Shown: piece by piece, positions 26,787-35,700 of the stretch | Layout of the letters: the number at the start of each line of letters is the position of its first letter | How positions within the stretch are numbered: position 1 is the stretch's first letter | Assembly (NCBI RefSeq): GCF_022347545.1 | Contig: NZ_JAKREW010000006.1 | Location: 62,001-126,000, forward strand | Source: Terribium retamae | Lineage (GTDB): Bacteria > Pseudomonadota > Alphaproteobacteria > Rhizobiales > Rhizobiaceae | DNA: 64,000 bases | Direction of reading: 5' to 3' | Position numbers and translations under genes: made by a program | Notes under the pieces: model-generated | What the model saw: only the letters and a program-made list of their open reading frames with translations | The model's database searches: none | Told to the model about the DNA's origin: nothing

Positions 26787-27386
26787 TCAGCCGTGCAGCC
26801 TGGCAGTGATTTCAGCCACCCGCTTGCCCTGGAAGCGCGCGCCGTCCAATTCCTGCGCCGATGGCTGGCGCGAGCCATCACCGTCGGATGTGGTGGTCAT
26901 GCCATATGGCGCACCGCCGCGCACCACATCATTGCCCATCTGATCCTGATACGCATAAGACAGCGGCACGATGATCATGCCATGGTGCTGCAGGGAGACC
27001 TGCGTGCTGATCAGCGCAAACTCCGCGCCGCCATGTTGCGTGGCTGTGGAGGACATCACCGACGCAACCTTGTTGACCAACGCGCCGCGGGCCCAGAGCG
27101 GGCCGGTCTGATCCAGGAAATTCTTGATCTGCGCGGCCATGTTGCCGTAGCGGGTCGAGACACCGAAGATGATCGCATCATAATTTTCCAGTTCGAGCGG
27201 ATCGGCGATCGGCGCATCCTGATCGAGCTTGTAGTGAGCGGCCTTTGCGACTGCTTCCGGCACCAGTTCAGGTACCCGCTTGATCGTGACATCGGCGCCA
27301 GCTTCCCGTGCACCCTCGGCAGCGGCCTTGGCCATCTGCTCCATATGTCCCCAGCTCGAATAATAAAGTACCAGTACCTTTGCCAT
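26787..27386 (-). CDS. wrbA: NAD(P)H:quinone oxidoreductase, WrbA family
   Basis: A 199-residue flavodoxin-like FMN protein that reduces quinones by two electrons, protecting against oxidative stress. It has the FMN-binding start [13 protein letters not shown], the WrbA-typical [20 protein letters not shown], and STATQHGG. The ATG at 27386 follows AAGGAG. It is divergent from the MoCF-protein gene across 175 bases containing two GTTCACCG direct repeats. Confidence 0.93.
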   Translation of the reverse strand: MAKVLVLYYSSWGHMEQMAKAAAEGAREAGADVTIKRVPELVPEAVAKAAHYKLDQDAPIADPLELENYDAIIFGVSTRYGNMAAQIKNFLDQTGPLWARGALVNKVASVMSSTATQHGGAEFALISTQVSLQHHGMIIVPLSYAYQDQMGNDVVRGGAPYGMTTTSDGDGSRQPSAQELDGARFQGKRVAEITARLHG

Positions 27387-27455
27387 GCGCGCAACTCCTT
27401 GCGGTGTTTCCGGGAAACGGCCCGTCCCCCAGCGCCGCAATCTAGTGCGCGGACC

Positions 27456-27496
27456 GTTCACCGAAAGCAGGCAATTCTGACACGCACTGTTCACCG
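27456..27496. promoter_or_regulatory. Direct repeats GTTCACCG in the wrbA divergent region
   Basis: Two copies, at 27456-27463 and 27489-27496, are offset by 33 bases (about three helical turns). They could bind a regulator shared by wrbA and the divergent gene. Confidence 0.35.
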
Positions 27497-27561
27497 TTTC
27501 AGAAGCATTGCCCGTACCCAGCCGCCGCGCTATTTCGACGGCATCCCATCCGGAGTGCGCC

Positions 27562-28302
27562 ATGCCAGATATTGTCACAGCCGCCATGATCGTCATCGGC
27601 GACGAAATCCTCTCCGGTCGGACCAAGGACAAGAATATCGGACACCTGGCAGACATGATGACGGCGATCGGCATCGATCTGAAGGAAGTCCGGGTCGTTC
27701 CCGACGAGGAAGATGAGATCGTCGATGCCGTCAACGCGCTGCGTGCCCGCTATACCTATGTCTTCACCACCGGCGGGATTGGGCCGACACATGACGACAT
27801 CACCGCGGACTCGATTGCCAAGGCCTTCGGCGTGCCGTGCGAGTATGATGCAAAGGCACTTGCACTGCTTGCCGCCAGCTATGAACAGCGCGGCATCGAA
27901 TTCAATGACGCCCGCAAGCGCATGGCACGCATGCCGCGCGGTGCCGAGCATATCGACAATCCCGTTTCGGTGGCGCCTGGCTTCCGGATCGGCAATGTTC
28001 ACGTGATGGCCGGCGTGCCCTCGATATTCCAGGCGATGCTGGACAATGTCGTGCCAACGCTGAAAACCGGAACCAAGCTGCTCTCCGCCACCGTGCAGTG
28101 CCCGTATGGCGAGGGTCGTATCGGCGGACCACTCGCCGAAATCCAGAAGGCGCATCCCGACACCATCATCGGCTCTTATCCGAAATATGCCGACGGTGCG
28201 TTCTGGACGGAATTGGTTGTGCGTGCCCGGTCGCCCAAAGTGCTGGAAGCCGTCCGCGCCGAAATCGAAGCCATGGTGCAAGGGCTCGCCAAAGACGGTT
28301 GA
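27562..28302 (+). CDS. CinA-like MoCF-domain protein
   Basis: A 246-residue protein made only of the molybdopterin-binding (MoCF) fold found in the N-terminal half of CinA. Key motifs are [33 protein letters not shown] and [12 protein letters not shown]. The C-terminal nicotinamide-nucleotide amidase domain of CinA is absent, so damage-inducible competence should not be inferred. Proteins of this class may hydrolyse ADP-ribose-type pyrophosphates. The ATG at 27562 follows GGAG at about 10 bases. Confidence 0.85.
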   Translation: MPDIVTAAMIVIGDEILSGRTKDKNIGHLADMMTAIGIDLKEVRVVPDEEDEIVDAVNALRARYTYVFTTGGIGPTHDDITADSIAKAFGVPCEYDAKALALLAASYEQRGIEFNDARKRMARMPRGAEHIDNPVSVAPGFRIGNVHVMAGVPSIFQAMLDNVVPTLKTGTKLLSATVQCPYGEGRIGGPLAEIQKAHPDTIIGSYPKYADGAFWTELVVRARSPKVLEAVRAEIEAMVQGLAKDG

Positions 28303-28318
28303 GCCCGCTGGCCGGGCG

Positions 28319-28344
28319 GGAACCTGTCCTGTATCCTCAGCGTT
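28319..28344 (+). promoter_or_regulatory. EcfG-type general-stress promoter (exact consensus)
   Basis: GGAAC (28319-28323), 17 bases, then CGTT (28341-28344). It lies about 52 bases before the universal stress protein start. Confidence 0.72.
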
Positions 28345-28395
28345 CTATCCGGGCCCGCTCATGACGGCGGTGCGAGCGTGCAGCAGGAGGGTTCC

Positions 28396-29226
28396 ATGTC
28401 ATTCAAGACCATCGTTGCCATCGTGCAGAGCGAACAGGACGCCGAGCGCGTTCTGGACGGCGCGATCGCGCTCGCTTCCCGCTTCGGCGCGCACATAATC
28501 GGGGTCCACGCGGAAGCCCTGCCGATGCCATATACGTCGGCAACCGGCTTCCCCGATACAGAGTTCATGCAAGTCTCGGCGGATCTCAACAAGGAGCGGT
28601 CGGCGAAGCTGCGAACCCTCTTCCAGAAGAAACTGCAGCCCTCCGGTCTCTCCTTCGAATGGCGGGCCGAGGAGACCTTTTCCGGCGACAGCGCGCTTTC
28701 CAGCCTCGCCAGCGTGCGCGCGGCTGATATCGTGGTGGCGGCGCAGCGCGAGGCTGGCAGCGATACCAACGCCGATATCGGTTCGCTCGTCTACGACGCC
28801 GGCCGGCCAGTATTCGTTGTGCCTCATGCAGGGCCCGTTGCTGCGAGCTTTCGCCATATCATGCTTGCGTGGAACGGCAGCCGTGAAGCGGCGCGGGCAG
28901 CTTTCGACGCCCTGCCCTTCATGATCGAAGCCGAAAAAGTCGAGATCTTCGTGGTCGATCCTGACGAAGACAGCGACGACGAGGGATTGGCAGGCGTGGG
29001 CATCGCCGCCGCCCTGACCCGTCACGGCGTGAAGGCCAGCGTGGCGACGCGGCAGACAAAGGGTGGCACTGTCGAGGACGCGGTTCAGAACCGCCTCATC
29101 GAAACCGGAGCTGATATGATCGTGATCGGGGCCTACAGCCATTCCTGGCTGCACCGATTGCTCTATGGCGGCGTAACGCGGACGGTACTGCGCTCTTCAC
29201 CGGTAACCGCTTTCCTGTCGAGGTAA
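28396..29226 (+). CDS. Tandem-domain universal stress protein
   Basis: A 276-residue protein with two UspA folds. The first begins FKTIVAIVQSEQDAERVL; the second begins FRHIMLAWNGSREAARAAFD and ends with the nucleotide-binding-type segment IVIGAYSHSWLHRLLYGGVT. ATP binding is likely in the second domain, where a G-x2-H/W-x9-G-like pattern is present. The ATG at 28396 follows GGAGGG. The EcfG-type promoter upstream supports induction in the general stress response. Confidence 0.88.
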   Translation: MSFKTIVAIVQSEQDAERVLDGAIALASRFGAHIIGVHAEALPMPYTSATGFPDTEFMQVSADLNKERSAKLRTLFQKKLQPSGLSFEWRAEETFSGDSALSSLASVRAADIVVAAQREAGSDTNADIGSLVYDAGRPVFVVPHAGPVAASFRHIMLAWNGSREAARAAFDALPFMIEAEKVEIFVVDPDEDSDDEGLAGVGIAAALTRHGVKASVATRQTKGGTVEDAVQNRLIETGADMIVIGAYSHSWLHRLLYGGVTRTVLRSSPVTAFLSR

Positions 29227-29402
29227 GGATCACCACTGCCCTGAACGTCGATCCATCGCGCGACTCGCATCGAGACCGTGTGGATATCTCGCGCAACATA
29301 CGTGCCTGCGCACGTGCCACTTGCCAAAGGCGCAGCTTTCCGGCTAATTCCGCCCGCATTCCTTAGATCCTGCGCGCGGCTGGCGCGCCCGTGGAGTGCC
29401 CG

Positions 29403-29900
29403 ATGTCCCTTCCCGAAAAGGCCTTTCCCGTTTCCTGGGACCAATTCCATCGCGACGCGCGTGCGCTCGCCTGGCGACTGTCCGGTGTCAACGGGCAATG
29501 GAAGGCGATCGTCTGCATCACCCGCGGAGGCCTGGTGCCTGCGGCGATCATTTCGCGCGAACTCGGCATCCGCATCATCGAGACGGTATGTGTGGCCTCC
29601 TATCACGATTATACGTCCCAAGGGCAGCTGAAAGTGCTGAAACAGATCGAGCCTTCCCTGCTTGCCGATGACGGCGCCGGCGTGCTCATCATCGACGACC
29701 TCACGGATACGGGCAAGACCGCTGGTGTCGTGCGCGCGATGATGCCGAAAGCGCATTTCGCCACCGTTTATGCCAAGCCGAAGGGCCGCCCGCTGGTCGA
29801 TACCTTCGTTACCGAGGTCAGTCAGGACACCTGGATCTACTTCCCCTGGGACATGGGCTTCACCTATCAGAAGCCGATCGCCGACGACCACGTCGGCTGA
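29403..29900 (+). CDS. gpt: Xanthine phosphoribosyltransferase
   Basis: A 165-residue purine salvage enzyme that converts xanthine (and guanine) with PRPP to nucleotide. Motifs are the PPi-loop region [20 protein letters not shown] and the PRPP loop [15 protein letters not shown], with the C-terminal purine-recognition segment WIYFPWD. The length fits the alphaproteobacterial form. The chosen start is the ATG at 29403. Confidence 0.93.
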   Translation: MSLPEKAFPVSWDQFHRDARALAWRLSGVNGQWKAIVCITRGGLVPAAIISRELGIRIIETVCVASYHDYTSQGQLKVLKQIEPSLLADDGAGVLIIDDLTDTGKTAGVVRAMMPKAHFATVYAKPKGRPLVDTFVTEVSQDTWIYFPWDMGFTYQKPIADDHVG

Positions 29901-30165
29901 GCCGATCAGTCATTTTTTGCTGCTTGAGCCGCGGTCGACCAGTTTGCGCATCCGAATCAGGAATGTGCAGATGGGGCTCAACGTGCAGTCATTTGCCATC
30001 CGCAAGGTGGGATCATCCCGTTCTGCGGTCTCGCTTGCACAGTTTTTTCTGCTTCCATGCGCATTTCGCGACAGTTCTGTGCGGTTTTTACTTTTGTTTC
30101 GCAAAATAGCGTCCATATTTCGTGAGACGGCAAAGAAGTTTCGGTTTCTTGGCAGTGACTTTCGA

Positions 30166-30657
30166 ATGCTGAATGGACCTTTGGAAAACGCCAATCTGGC
30201 TGAACGGGTAAGGAAACTGTTCGGCACGGTGCCCTTGCGGCTTCAAGTGGCTGCCCTGCCTTGGCGCCGGCAAGCCGGTTCCATCGAAGTCATGCTGATC
30301 ACAAGCCGCGATACCGGCCGATGGGTTTTGCCCAAGGGCTGGCCGGAAGCGCGTGAACCACTCTGCGAGGCAGCCGCCCGCGAAGCCGGAGAAGAGGCTG
30401 GATTGACCGGCACCGTCTCGACGATGGAAGCCGGCCGCTATTTCTATGCGAAGGCGCTTTCCACCGGCCAACAAGTGCCATGCGAGGTGCTGGTGTTTCC
30501 GCTCAAGGTCACCAACGTTGCCGCCAAATGGAAGGAACGGCACGAGCGCGAGCGCAAATGGGTGACACCCATGCAAGCCGCGCGCATGGTCAACGAGCCG
30601 GACCTTAGCCAGATCATCGCGTTTTTCGGAGAAAACCCGAAACGATTCGCAGCCTGA
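30166..30657 (+). CDS. NUDIX hydrolase (diadenosine-polyphosphate-type)
   Basis: A 163-residue NUDIX protein with a perfect Nudix box (GWPEARE, then REAGEEAGL in the right spacing). The lead-in VAALPWRR and TGRWVLPKG are typical of the alphaproteobacterial DIPP/MTH1-like group. The frame stays open upstream, but homologue-like sequence starts near MLNGPLENANLAERV, so I place the start at 30166 despite a weak ribosome site. The 265-base gap before it is AT-richer than average and has no other gene I can support. Confidence 0.8.
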   Translation: MLNGPLENANLAERVRKLFGTVPLRLQVAALPWRRQAGSIEVMLITSRDTGRWVLPKGWPEAREPLCEAAAREAGEEAGLTGTVSTMEAGRYFYAKALSTGQQVPCEVLVFPLKVTNVAAKWKERHERERKWVTPMQAARMVNEPDLSQIIAFFGENPKRFAA

Positions 30658-30678
30658 TCCCCGGCTGCCGCCTCCGGC

Positions 30679-30703
30679 GGAACCAAGACGGTTCCGTCGA
30701 GTT
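30679..30703 (+). promoter_or_regulatory. EcfG-like promoter or hairpin before the hydroxylase gene
   Basis: GGAAC, 16 bases, AGTT (8 of 9 consensus positions). The same bases form a GGAACC-N5-GGTTCC hairpin after the NUDIX gene, so this could instead be a transcript-end structure. Confidence 0.3.
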
Positions 30704-30772
30704 TAGTGTCGTCTTTGTCTCGGGCTGAGCTGGAGATGGGCGATCTCGCTTTATGACAGTGCTTCCGGTCTG

Positions 30773-31426
30773 GTGCGGCGCATCTACGAAAGCCGGATCG
30801 ACGCACCGCCCATCCTTGATACCGTGGTCGATTTCCCCAACGCGGAACGTTTCACCGAAGCATGGCAGGCAATTCGTGACGAGGCGCTTGCCGTGCGGAT
30901 GGAAACAGTGCCGCGCTTCCATGAAATCATGCCTGAACAGGCTGATATATCCGCGAATGACGGGCTGGATTGGCGCATGTTCGTGCTGAAGGCCTACGAC
31001 GTCGGCGTCCCGGAAAATCTCGCGCGCATGCCGGTGTTAAGCACCATCCTCGCAGGCTGCCCGGAGGTCAAATCTGCCACCGTTTCCTTCCTGGCCCCGC
31101 ACAAGCATATTCCCCGTCATCGCGGTCCGTTCCGCGGCATCATGCGCTTCCATCTCGGCCTGCAGATACCGCGCCTGCCCGACGGCCGACCGGCCGCGAT
31201 CATGATGATCAACGGTGAAGACCACCGTATTTCGGATGGCGAATGCCTGCTGTGGGACGACACCTATCCACACGAGGTCATCAACCTTTCCGACAAGCCG
31301 CGTGTGGCTCTGCTTCTGGATGTATGGCGCCCCCACATGCCACCCGACATGGAAGTTCTGTCGCGCGCCATCGTCGGTTTCGTTCAGTTGGGCATGCGTT
31401 ATCGCGGCGTGTCTTATTCGGCCTGA
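30773..31426 (+). CDS. Aspartyl/asparaginyl beta-hydroxylase family protein
   Basis: A 2-oxoglutarate/Fe(II)-dependent hydroxylase-like protein of at least 217 residues. The iron and substrate motifs are HIPRHRGPFRG, MRFHLGLQIP and WDDTYPHEVINLSD with RVALLLDVWRP, typical of the Asp_Arg_hydroxylase (LpxO/AspH) fold. The first standard start in frame is a GTG at 30773. The frame upstream, back to a TAG at 30704, still reads like protein (SLYDSASGLVRRIY) but has no ATG, GTG or TTG, so the true start may be non-standard or the N-terminus damaged. LpxO-like lipid A modification is one possibility. Confidence 0.82.
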   Translation: MRRIYESRIDAPPILDTVVDFPNAERFTEAWQAIRDEALAVRMETVPRFHEIMPEQADISANDGLDWRMFVLKAYDVGVPENLARMPVLSTILAGCPEVKSATVSFLAPHKHIPRHRGPFRGIMRFHLGLQIPRLPDGRPAAIMMINGEDHRISDGECLLWDDTYPHEVINLSDKPRVALLLDVWRPHMPPDMEVLSRAIVGFVQLGMRYRGVSYSA

Positions 31427-31433
31427 GCCTGCT

Positions 31434-31641
31434 GAAGCAGGTCGCATAAAAGCGTGCCGCGGTTTTTGCGATAACGACATGTGTAAAACGATAGACCTGA
31501 TGCGCAAGGAGCGAATCTGAATGATCGCGACGCGCCTTCGAGCGTTTCCGTTTTTCACGGAAACGCCGAAACGCTCTAAGTTTTTGTTTTCGTCGCATTT
31601 TTGTAACGCCAAGTGATTCCACTTGGCTACAAAATGCTCTA
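31434..31641. repeat. Composite palindromic repeat, copy D, with extension
   Basis: Bases 31540-31641 are an inverted copy of the element at 24586-24690: GAGCGTTTCCG...CGGAAACG, the A/T-rich linker, then GCATTTTTGTAACGCCAAG...CTTGGCTACAAAATGC and a terminal GCTCTA. The left extension (31434-31539) adds further palindromic matter (CCTGCT-GA-AGCAGG and ATGATCGCGACGCGCC), as in composite intergenic repeats of rhizobia. The right end gives the TAG stop of the next minus-strand gene. Confidence 0.8.
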
Positions 31642-32031
31642 GGCGACAGACTTGCCAGCTTCGTCAGGCGCCACGCGCTTCGGCGAACTACCGGAAACCG
31701 AGGGCCCCTTGCCCGACCAGTCGCGCAACATCTTGAGCGCCGCCGCCTTCAGCGGTTTCCATTCCAGGTTACCACCTTCGCGAAGTTCGTCATCCCACTG
31801 CTGGGACAGGGCCACATTCTCGAAACCGCTTTCGGGGTCATCTTCGCTCAACGGCCATTGCGTCTGCGTGGGACCTGGCACAAACAGGCCACCCATCGGG
31901 GCCGGGGCATAGTCGCAGACCGCAGGGTCGCAGCATTCGTCGACCAGCGCGGCGAGCAAGACGAGTGACGGAGCAACAAACAGCCCGACGACCTCGCAGT
32001 CGACAGACTTGCGGACGAAATAGGCTTTCAA
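31639..32031 (-). CDS. Conserved-looking hypothetical protein
   Basis: A 130-residue protein of unknown function beginning at a TTG (32031) preceded by GGGGTGA. The N-terminus reads MKAYFVRKSVDCEVVGLFVA, with two further cysteines in DECCDPAVCDYAP and a Trp-rich acidic middle (QWPLSEDDPESGFENV). I do not recognise a family, but base use matches its neighbours. Its TAG stop lies in the terminal TAGAGC of the repeat. Its upstream region is shared with the nrdJ control region. Confidence 0.6.
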   Translation of the reverse strand: MKAYFVRKSVDCEVVGLFVAPSLVLLAALVDECCDPAVCDYAPAPMGGLFVPGPTQTQWPLSEDDPESGFENVALSQQWDDELREGGNLEWKPLKAAALKMLRDWSGKGPSVSGSSPKRVAPDEAGKSVA

Positions 32032-32189
32032 CTGTCACCCCAACACGTGACGGCTGTTCCCTCTCAGCCATACTCCCCCGCGCCTCTTTTACGCACACGG
32101 GCCAAACAAGCAAGCCGTTGCGGGCAAAATCCTGACGCAACCGGTCATTTTGCCGGGAGCATTTTCTCCCCATTATCCACATATGTGAC

Positions 32190-32205
32190 ACACAATATGT
32201 TGGGG
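32190..32205. promoter_or_regulatory. Weak NrdR-box-like site
   Basis: ACACAATATGTTGGGG matches the NrdR consensus ACACWATATATWGTGT at 12 of 16 positions. It is 248 bases from the strong box, farther than the usual paired spacing. Confidence 0.35.
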
Positions 32206-32285
32206 TCACAAAATCTACAAAAACGAACCCTTGACGCTTCGGGGCGAGTCGACTTTTATAGGTCATGTGCTCGCGTTTCGGGCGC

Positions 32286-32315
32286 GACCGGAAAGTTTAG
32301 AGCCCGGTCTTTTTT
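32286..32315 (+). terminator. Terminator-like hairpin in the nrdJ upstream region
   Basis: GACCGG pairs with CCGGTC across a 12-base loop, and six T residues follow at once. A promoter-like TTGACG...TTTATA lies just upstream, so either a very short RNA or an attenuated leader is possible. Confidence 0.5.
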
Positions 32316-32437
32316 CCAGGAATTTGTGCGTTTTCGCTCGTTTTCCGCCTTAACCACAGGGCCGGCGGAGGCGTGCTTTTCGTCGAGCGAGAAACACTGA
32401 AAAGGAGACTTTTACGGCTGGAATAAATGACCTGTTA

Positions 32438-32453
32438 ACACTATATTTAGTGT
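32438..32453. promoter_or_regulatory. NrdR box
   Basis: ACACTATATTTAGTGT matches the NrdR consensus at 15 of 16 positions. NrdR represses ribonucleotide reductase genes, and the site overlaps or directly precedes the best promoter candidate (TTGCAG with GATAAT near 32475), as expected for a repressor. Confidence 0.75.
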
Positions 32454-32485
32454 TTGCAGCGAAGCTCAGCCCTAGATAATGTAAA

Positions 32486-32718
32486 GGCCCTCGGACGAGG
32501 GAATCGGAAATTCTAGAGATTTGAGGGACCCGCGCCGGTCCGTCGACAGGCTGAAAAAAGGCTTCGCAGAAGCGGAGAACAGCAGGTCGACAGCAGGGTG
32601 CGGAGAGGAACCCCGGCTGTTGCGAGGCAGCCGGAAAGCTGGGACGTGCGCTTTTTGGGAAGGGACCGGGAAATCTCCCGCGAAAAGCGCTATATATAGA
32701 CGAGAAGGAACCACGACG
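32486..32718 (+). promoter_or_regulatory. Structured 5' leader of nrdJ
   Basis: About 230 bases of GC-rich leader contain several stems: CCGGCTG with CAGCCGG (32613-32634), GCTTC with GAAGC, paired GTCGAC sites, and a nested hairpin close to the start, GCGCTTTT (32648-32655) with AAAAGCGC (32683-32690) enclosing CGGGA with TCCCG. The CTATATATAG core at 32690-32699 follows. I see no B12 box, so it is not recognisable as a standard cobalamin riboswitch. Confidence 0.5.
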
Positions 32719-35700
32719 ATGCGCATTGAGCGGCGTTTCACCAAGCAAGGACAATCGGCCTATGCGGAGATCGAATTCCGCAAGGCGCTTTCCGAGATCA
32801 AGAATCCGGATGGCTCCGTGGTGTTCCGCCTCGACGACATCGATGTGCCCGCGCAATTCTCGCAGGTTGCTGCCGACATCCTGGCGCAGAAGTATTTCCG
32901 CAAGGCCGGCGTTCCGGCACGCCTGAAGAAGGTCGAGGAAAACGACGTCCCCTCGTTCCTCTGGCGTTCCGTCGCCGATGAAGCCGAGCTGGCCAAACTG
33001 CCTGAGAACGAGCGCTATGGTTCCGAGCGCGACGCCCGCCAGGTCTTCGATCGTCTTGCCGGCACCTGGACCTACTGGGGCTGGAAGGGCGGCTATTTCG
33101 CGTCCGAGGAAGATGCAGCCGCCTTCCGCGACGAACTCGCCTATATGCTCGCCACCCAGCGCGTGGCACCCAATTCGCCGCAGTGGTTCAACACCGGCCT
33201 GCATTGGGCATATGGCATCGATGGCCCCGGCCAGGGCCACTATTATGTCGACCCATTCACCGGCAAGCTAACCAAGTCGAAGTCCGCTTACGAACATCCG
33301 CAGCCGCATGCCTGCTTCATTCAGTCGGTCGGTGACGATCTCGTCAATGAAGGCGGCATCATGGACCTGTGGGTGCGTGAAGCACGCCTGTTCAAATACG
33401 GCTCGGGCACCGGCTCGAACTTCTCCTACCTGCGTGGCGAGGGCGAAAAGCTGTCGGGCGGCGGCAAGTCGTCCGGCCTGATGAGCTTCCTGAAGATCGG
33501 CGACCGCGCAGCGGGCGCGATCAAGTCCGGCGGCACGACGCGCCGCGCCGCCAAGATGGTCATCGTCGACGCCGACCATCCGGATATCGAATCCTTCATC
33601 GACTGGAAGGTGAAGGAAGAGCAGAAGGTCGCCTCGCTGGTCGCCGGCTCCAAGATCGTCAAGAAGCATCTCGACGCCATCATGAAGGCCTGCGTCAACT
33701 GCGAAGGCCAGGATGACGACTGCTTCGACCCGGCCATCAACACAGCGCTCAAGCGCGAGATCAAGGCCGCCAAGAAGAATGCCGTGCCGGAAAACTACAT
33801 CCAACGCGTCATCCAGTTCGCACGCCAGGGTTACACCGCGCTCGACTTCAAGACCTATGACACCGACTGGGATTCGGAAGCGTATCTGACCGTCTCCGGC
33901 CAGAACTCGAACAATTCGGTCTCGCTGAAGGACGATTTCCTGCGTGCCGTGGAAGCCGACGGCGACTGGAACCTGATCCGCCGTATCGACGGCAAGGTGC
34001 ACAAGACGCTGAAGGCCCGCGACCTCTGGGAAAAGATCGGCTACGCCGCCTGGGCTTCGGCCGATCCGGGCCTGCACTTCAACACCACCATGAACGACTG
34101 GCACACCTGCGCTTCGGCGGGCGCCATCCGCGCATCCAACCCGTGCTCGGAATACATGTTCCTGGACGACACGGCCTGTAACCTCGCCTCCATCAATCTC
34201 CTTCCCTATCGCCTGGAGAATGGCGAGATCGACATCGCAGCCTATGAGCACACCACGCGTCTGTGGACCATCGTGCTCGAAATCTCTGTGATGATGGCGC
34301 AGTTCCCGTCCAAGGAGATCGCCAAGCTCTCCTACGAATACCGCACGCTCGGCCTCGGTTACGCCAATATCGGTGGCCTGCTGATGACCTCCGGCATTCC
34401 TTATGACTCGGACGAAGGCCGCGCCATCTGCGCAGCTTTGACCGCGATCATGACCGGTGTCGCCTACGCCACTTCGGCCGAAATGGCCTCCGAACTCGGC
34501 GCCTTCCCGGACTATGACCGCAACGCCGACAACATGCTGCGCGTCATGCGCAACCATCGCCGCGCCGCTTATGGCGATAAGGATGGCTACGAGAAGCTGG
34601 CCGTCAACCCCGTTCCGCTCGTCCATGCCGATCTGTTACAGACCGAACTCGGCCAGCACGCCAAGGCAGCATGGGACCGCGCCATCGAACTCGGCGAGGA
34701 GCACGGCTATCGCAATGCGCAGGCAACCGTTATCGCGCCGACCGGCACGATCGGCCTGGTGATGGATTGCGACACCACCGGCATCGAGCCCGACTTCGCG
34801 CTGGTGAAGTTCAAGAAGCTGGCCGGCGGCGGCTATTTCAAGATCATCAACCGCGCCGTGCCGGAAGCACTGCGCACGCTGGGCTATTCGGAGAGCCAGA
34901 TCGCCGAGATCGAGGCCTATGCCGTCGGTCACGGCAACCTCAACCAGGCGCCCGGTATCAACCCGTCATCGCTGAAGGCCAAGGGCTTCACCGACGAGAA
35001 GATCGAGGCGGTGAACGCGGCTCTCAAGAGCGCCTTCGATATCAAGTTCGTCTTCAACCAGTGGACGCTCGGCGCCGACTGGGTGAAGGAGACCTTCGGT
35101 TTCACCGACGAGCAGCTCGGCGACTTCTCCTTCGAGATGCTGCCGGCGCTCGGCTTCTCCAGGAAGGAGATCGAGGCTGCCAACGTCCATGTCTGCGGTG
35201 CGATGACGCTGGAAGGGGCGCCTTTCCTCAAGGTCGAGCACTATGCGGTGTTCGATTGCGCCAATCCCTGCGGCAAGATCGGCAAGCGCTACCTGTCGGT
35301 GGAAAGCCACATCCGCATGATGGCGGCAGCCCAGCCTTTCATCTCGGGCGCCATCTCCAAGACCATCAACATGCCGAACGAAGCGACGGTCGAAGACGCC
35401 AAGAGCGCCTACATGTTGTCGTGGAAGCTGGCGCTGAAGGCCAACGCGCTTTACCGCGACGGCTCGAAGCTGTCGCAGCCGCTCAATGCCTCGCTGATCG
35501 CCGATGACGACGAGGACGAAGACGATGCCGTCGAGGCGCTGATCGCCGCGCCTGCTGCCGCCAAGGCCGTGCAGGTGACGGAAAAGATCGTCGAGCGCGT
35601 AGTGGAGCGTCTCTACCGCGACCGCGAAAAACTGCCGAACCGCCGCAAGGGCTACACCCAGAAGGCGATCGTCGGCGGCCACAAGGTCTATCTGCGCACC

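Larger units (their letters stand above)
32032..32718. other. 687-base control region upstream of nrdJ
   Basis: No protein gene is convincing here. From left to right it holds a weak NrdR-like box (32190), a possible promoter (TTGACG at 32231 with TTTATA at 32255), a terminator-like hairpin (32286-32315), a strong NrdR box (32438-32453), a candidate promoter near 32473, a GC-rich structured leader, and a third NrdR-like core (32687-32702) just before the nrdJ ribosome site. Confidence 0.6.

Noticed and set aside
27562-28302. Competence/damage-inducible CinA
   Set aside because: Only the MoCF half is present and no amidase domain follows, so a competence role is not claimed.
29910-30227. Minus-strand open frame of about 105 residues between gpt and the NUDIX gene
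   Set aside because: Low-complexity Ser/Arg composition, overlap with the NUDIX start and no ribosome site.
32486-32718. Standard cobalamin riboswitch before nrdJ
   Set aside because: No B12-box-type sequence could be found, so only a structured leader of unknown type is claimed.
32521-32718. N-terminal extension of NrdJ from the upstream in-frame ATG-like start
   Set aside because: The region is strongly hairpin-forming, and the ATG at 32719 has a ribosome site and begins the family-like sequence.
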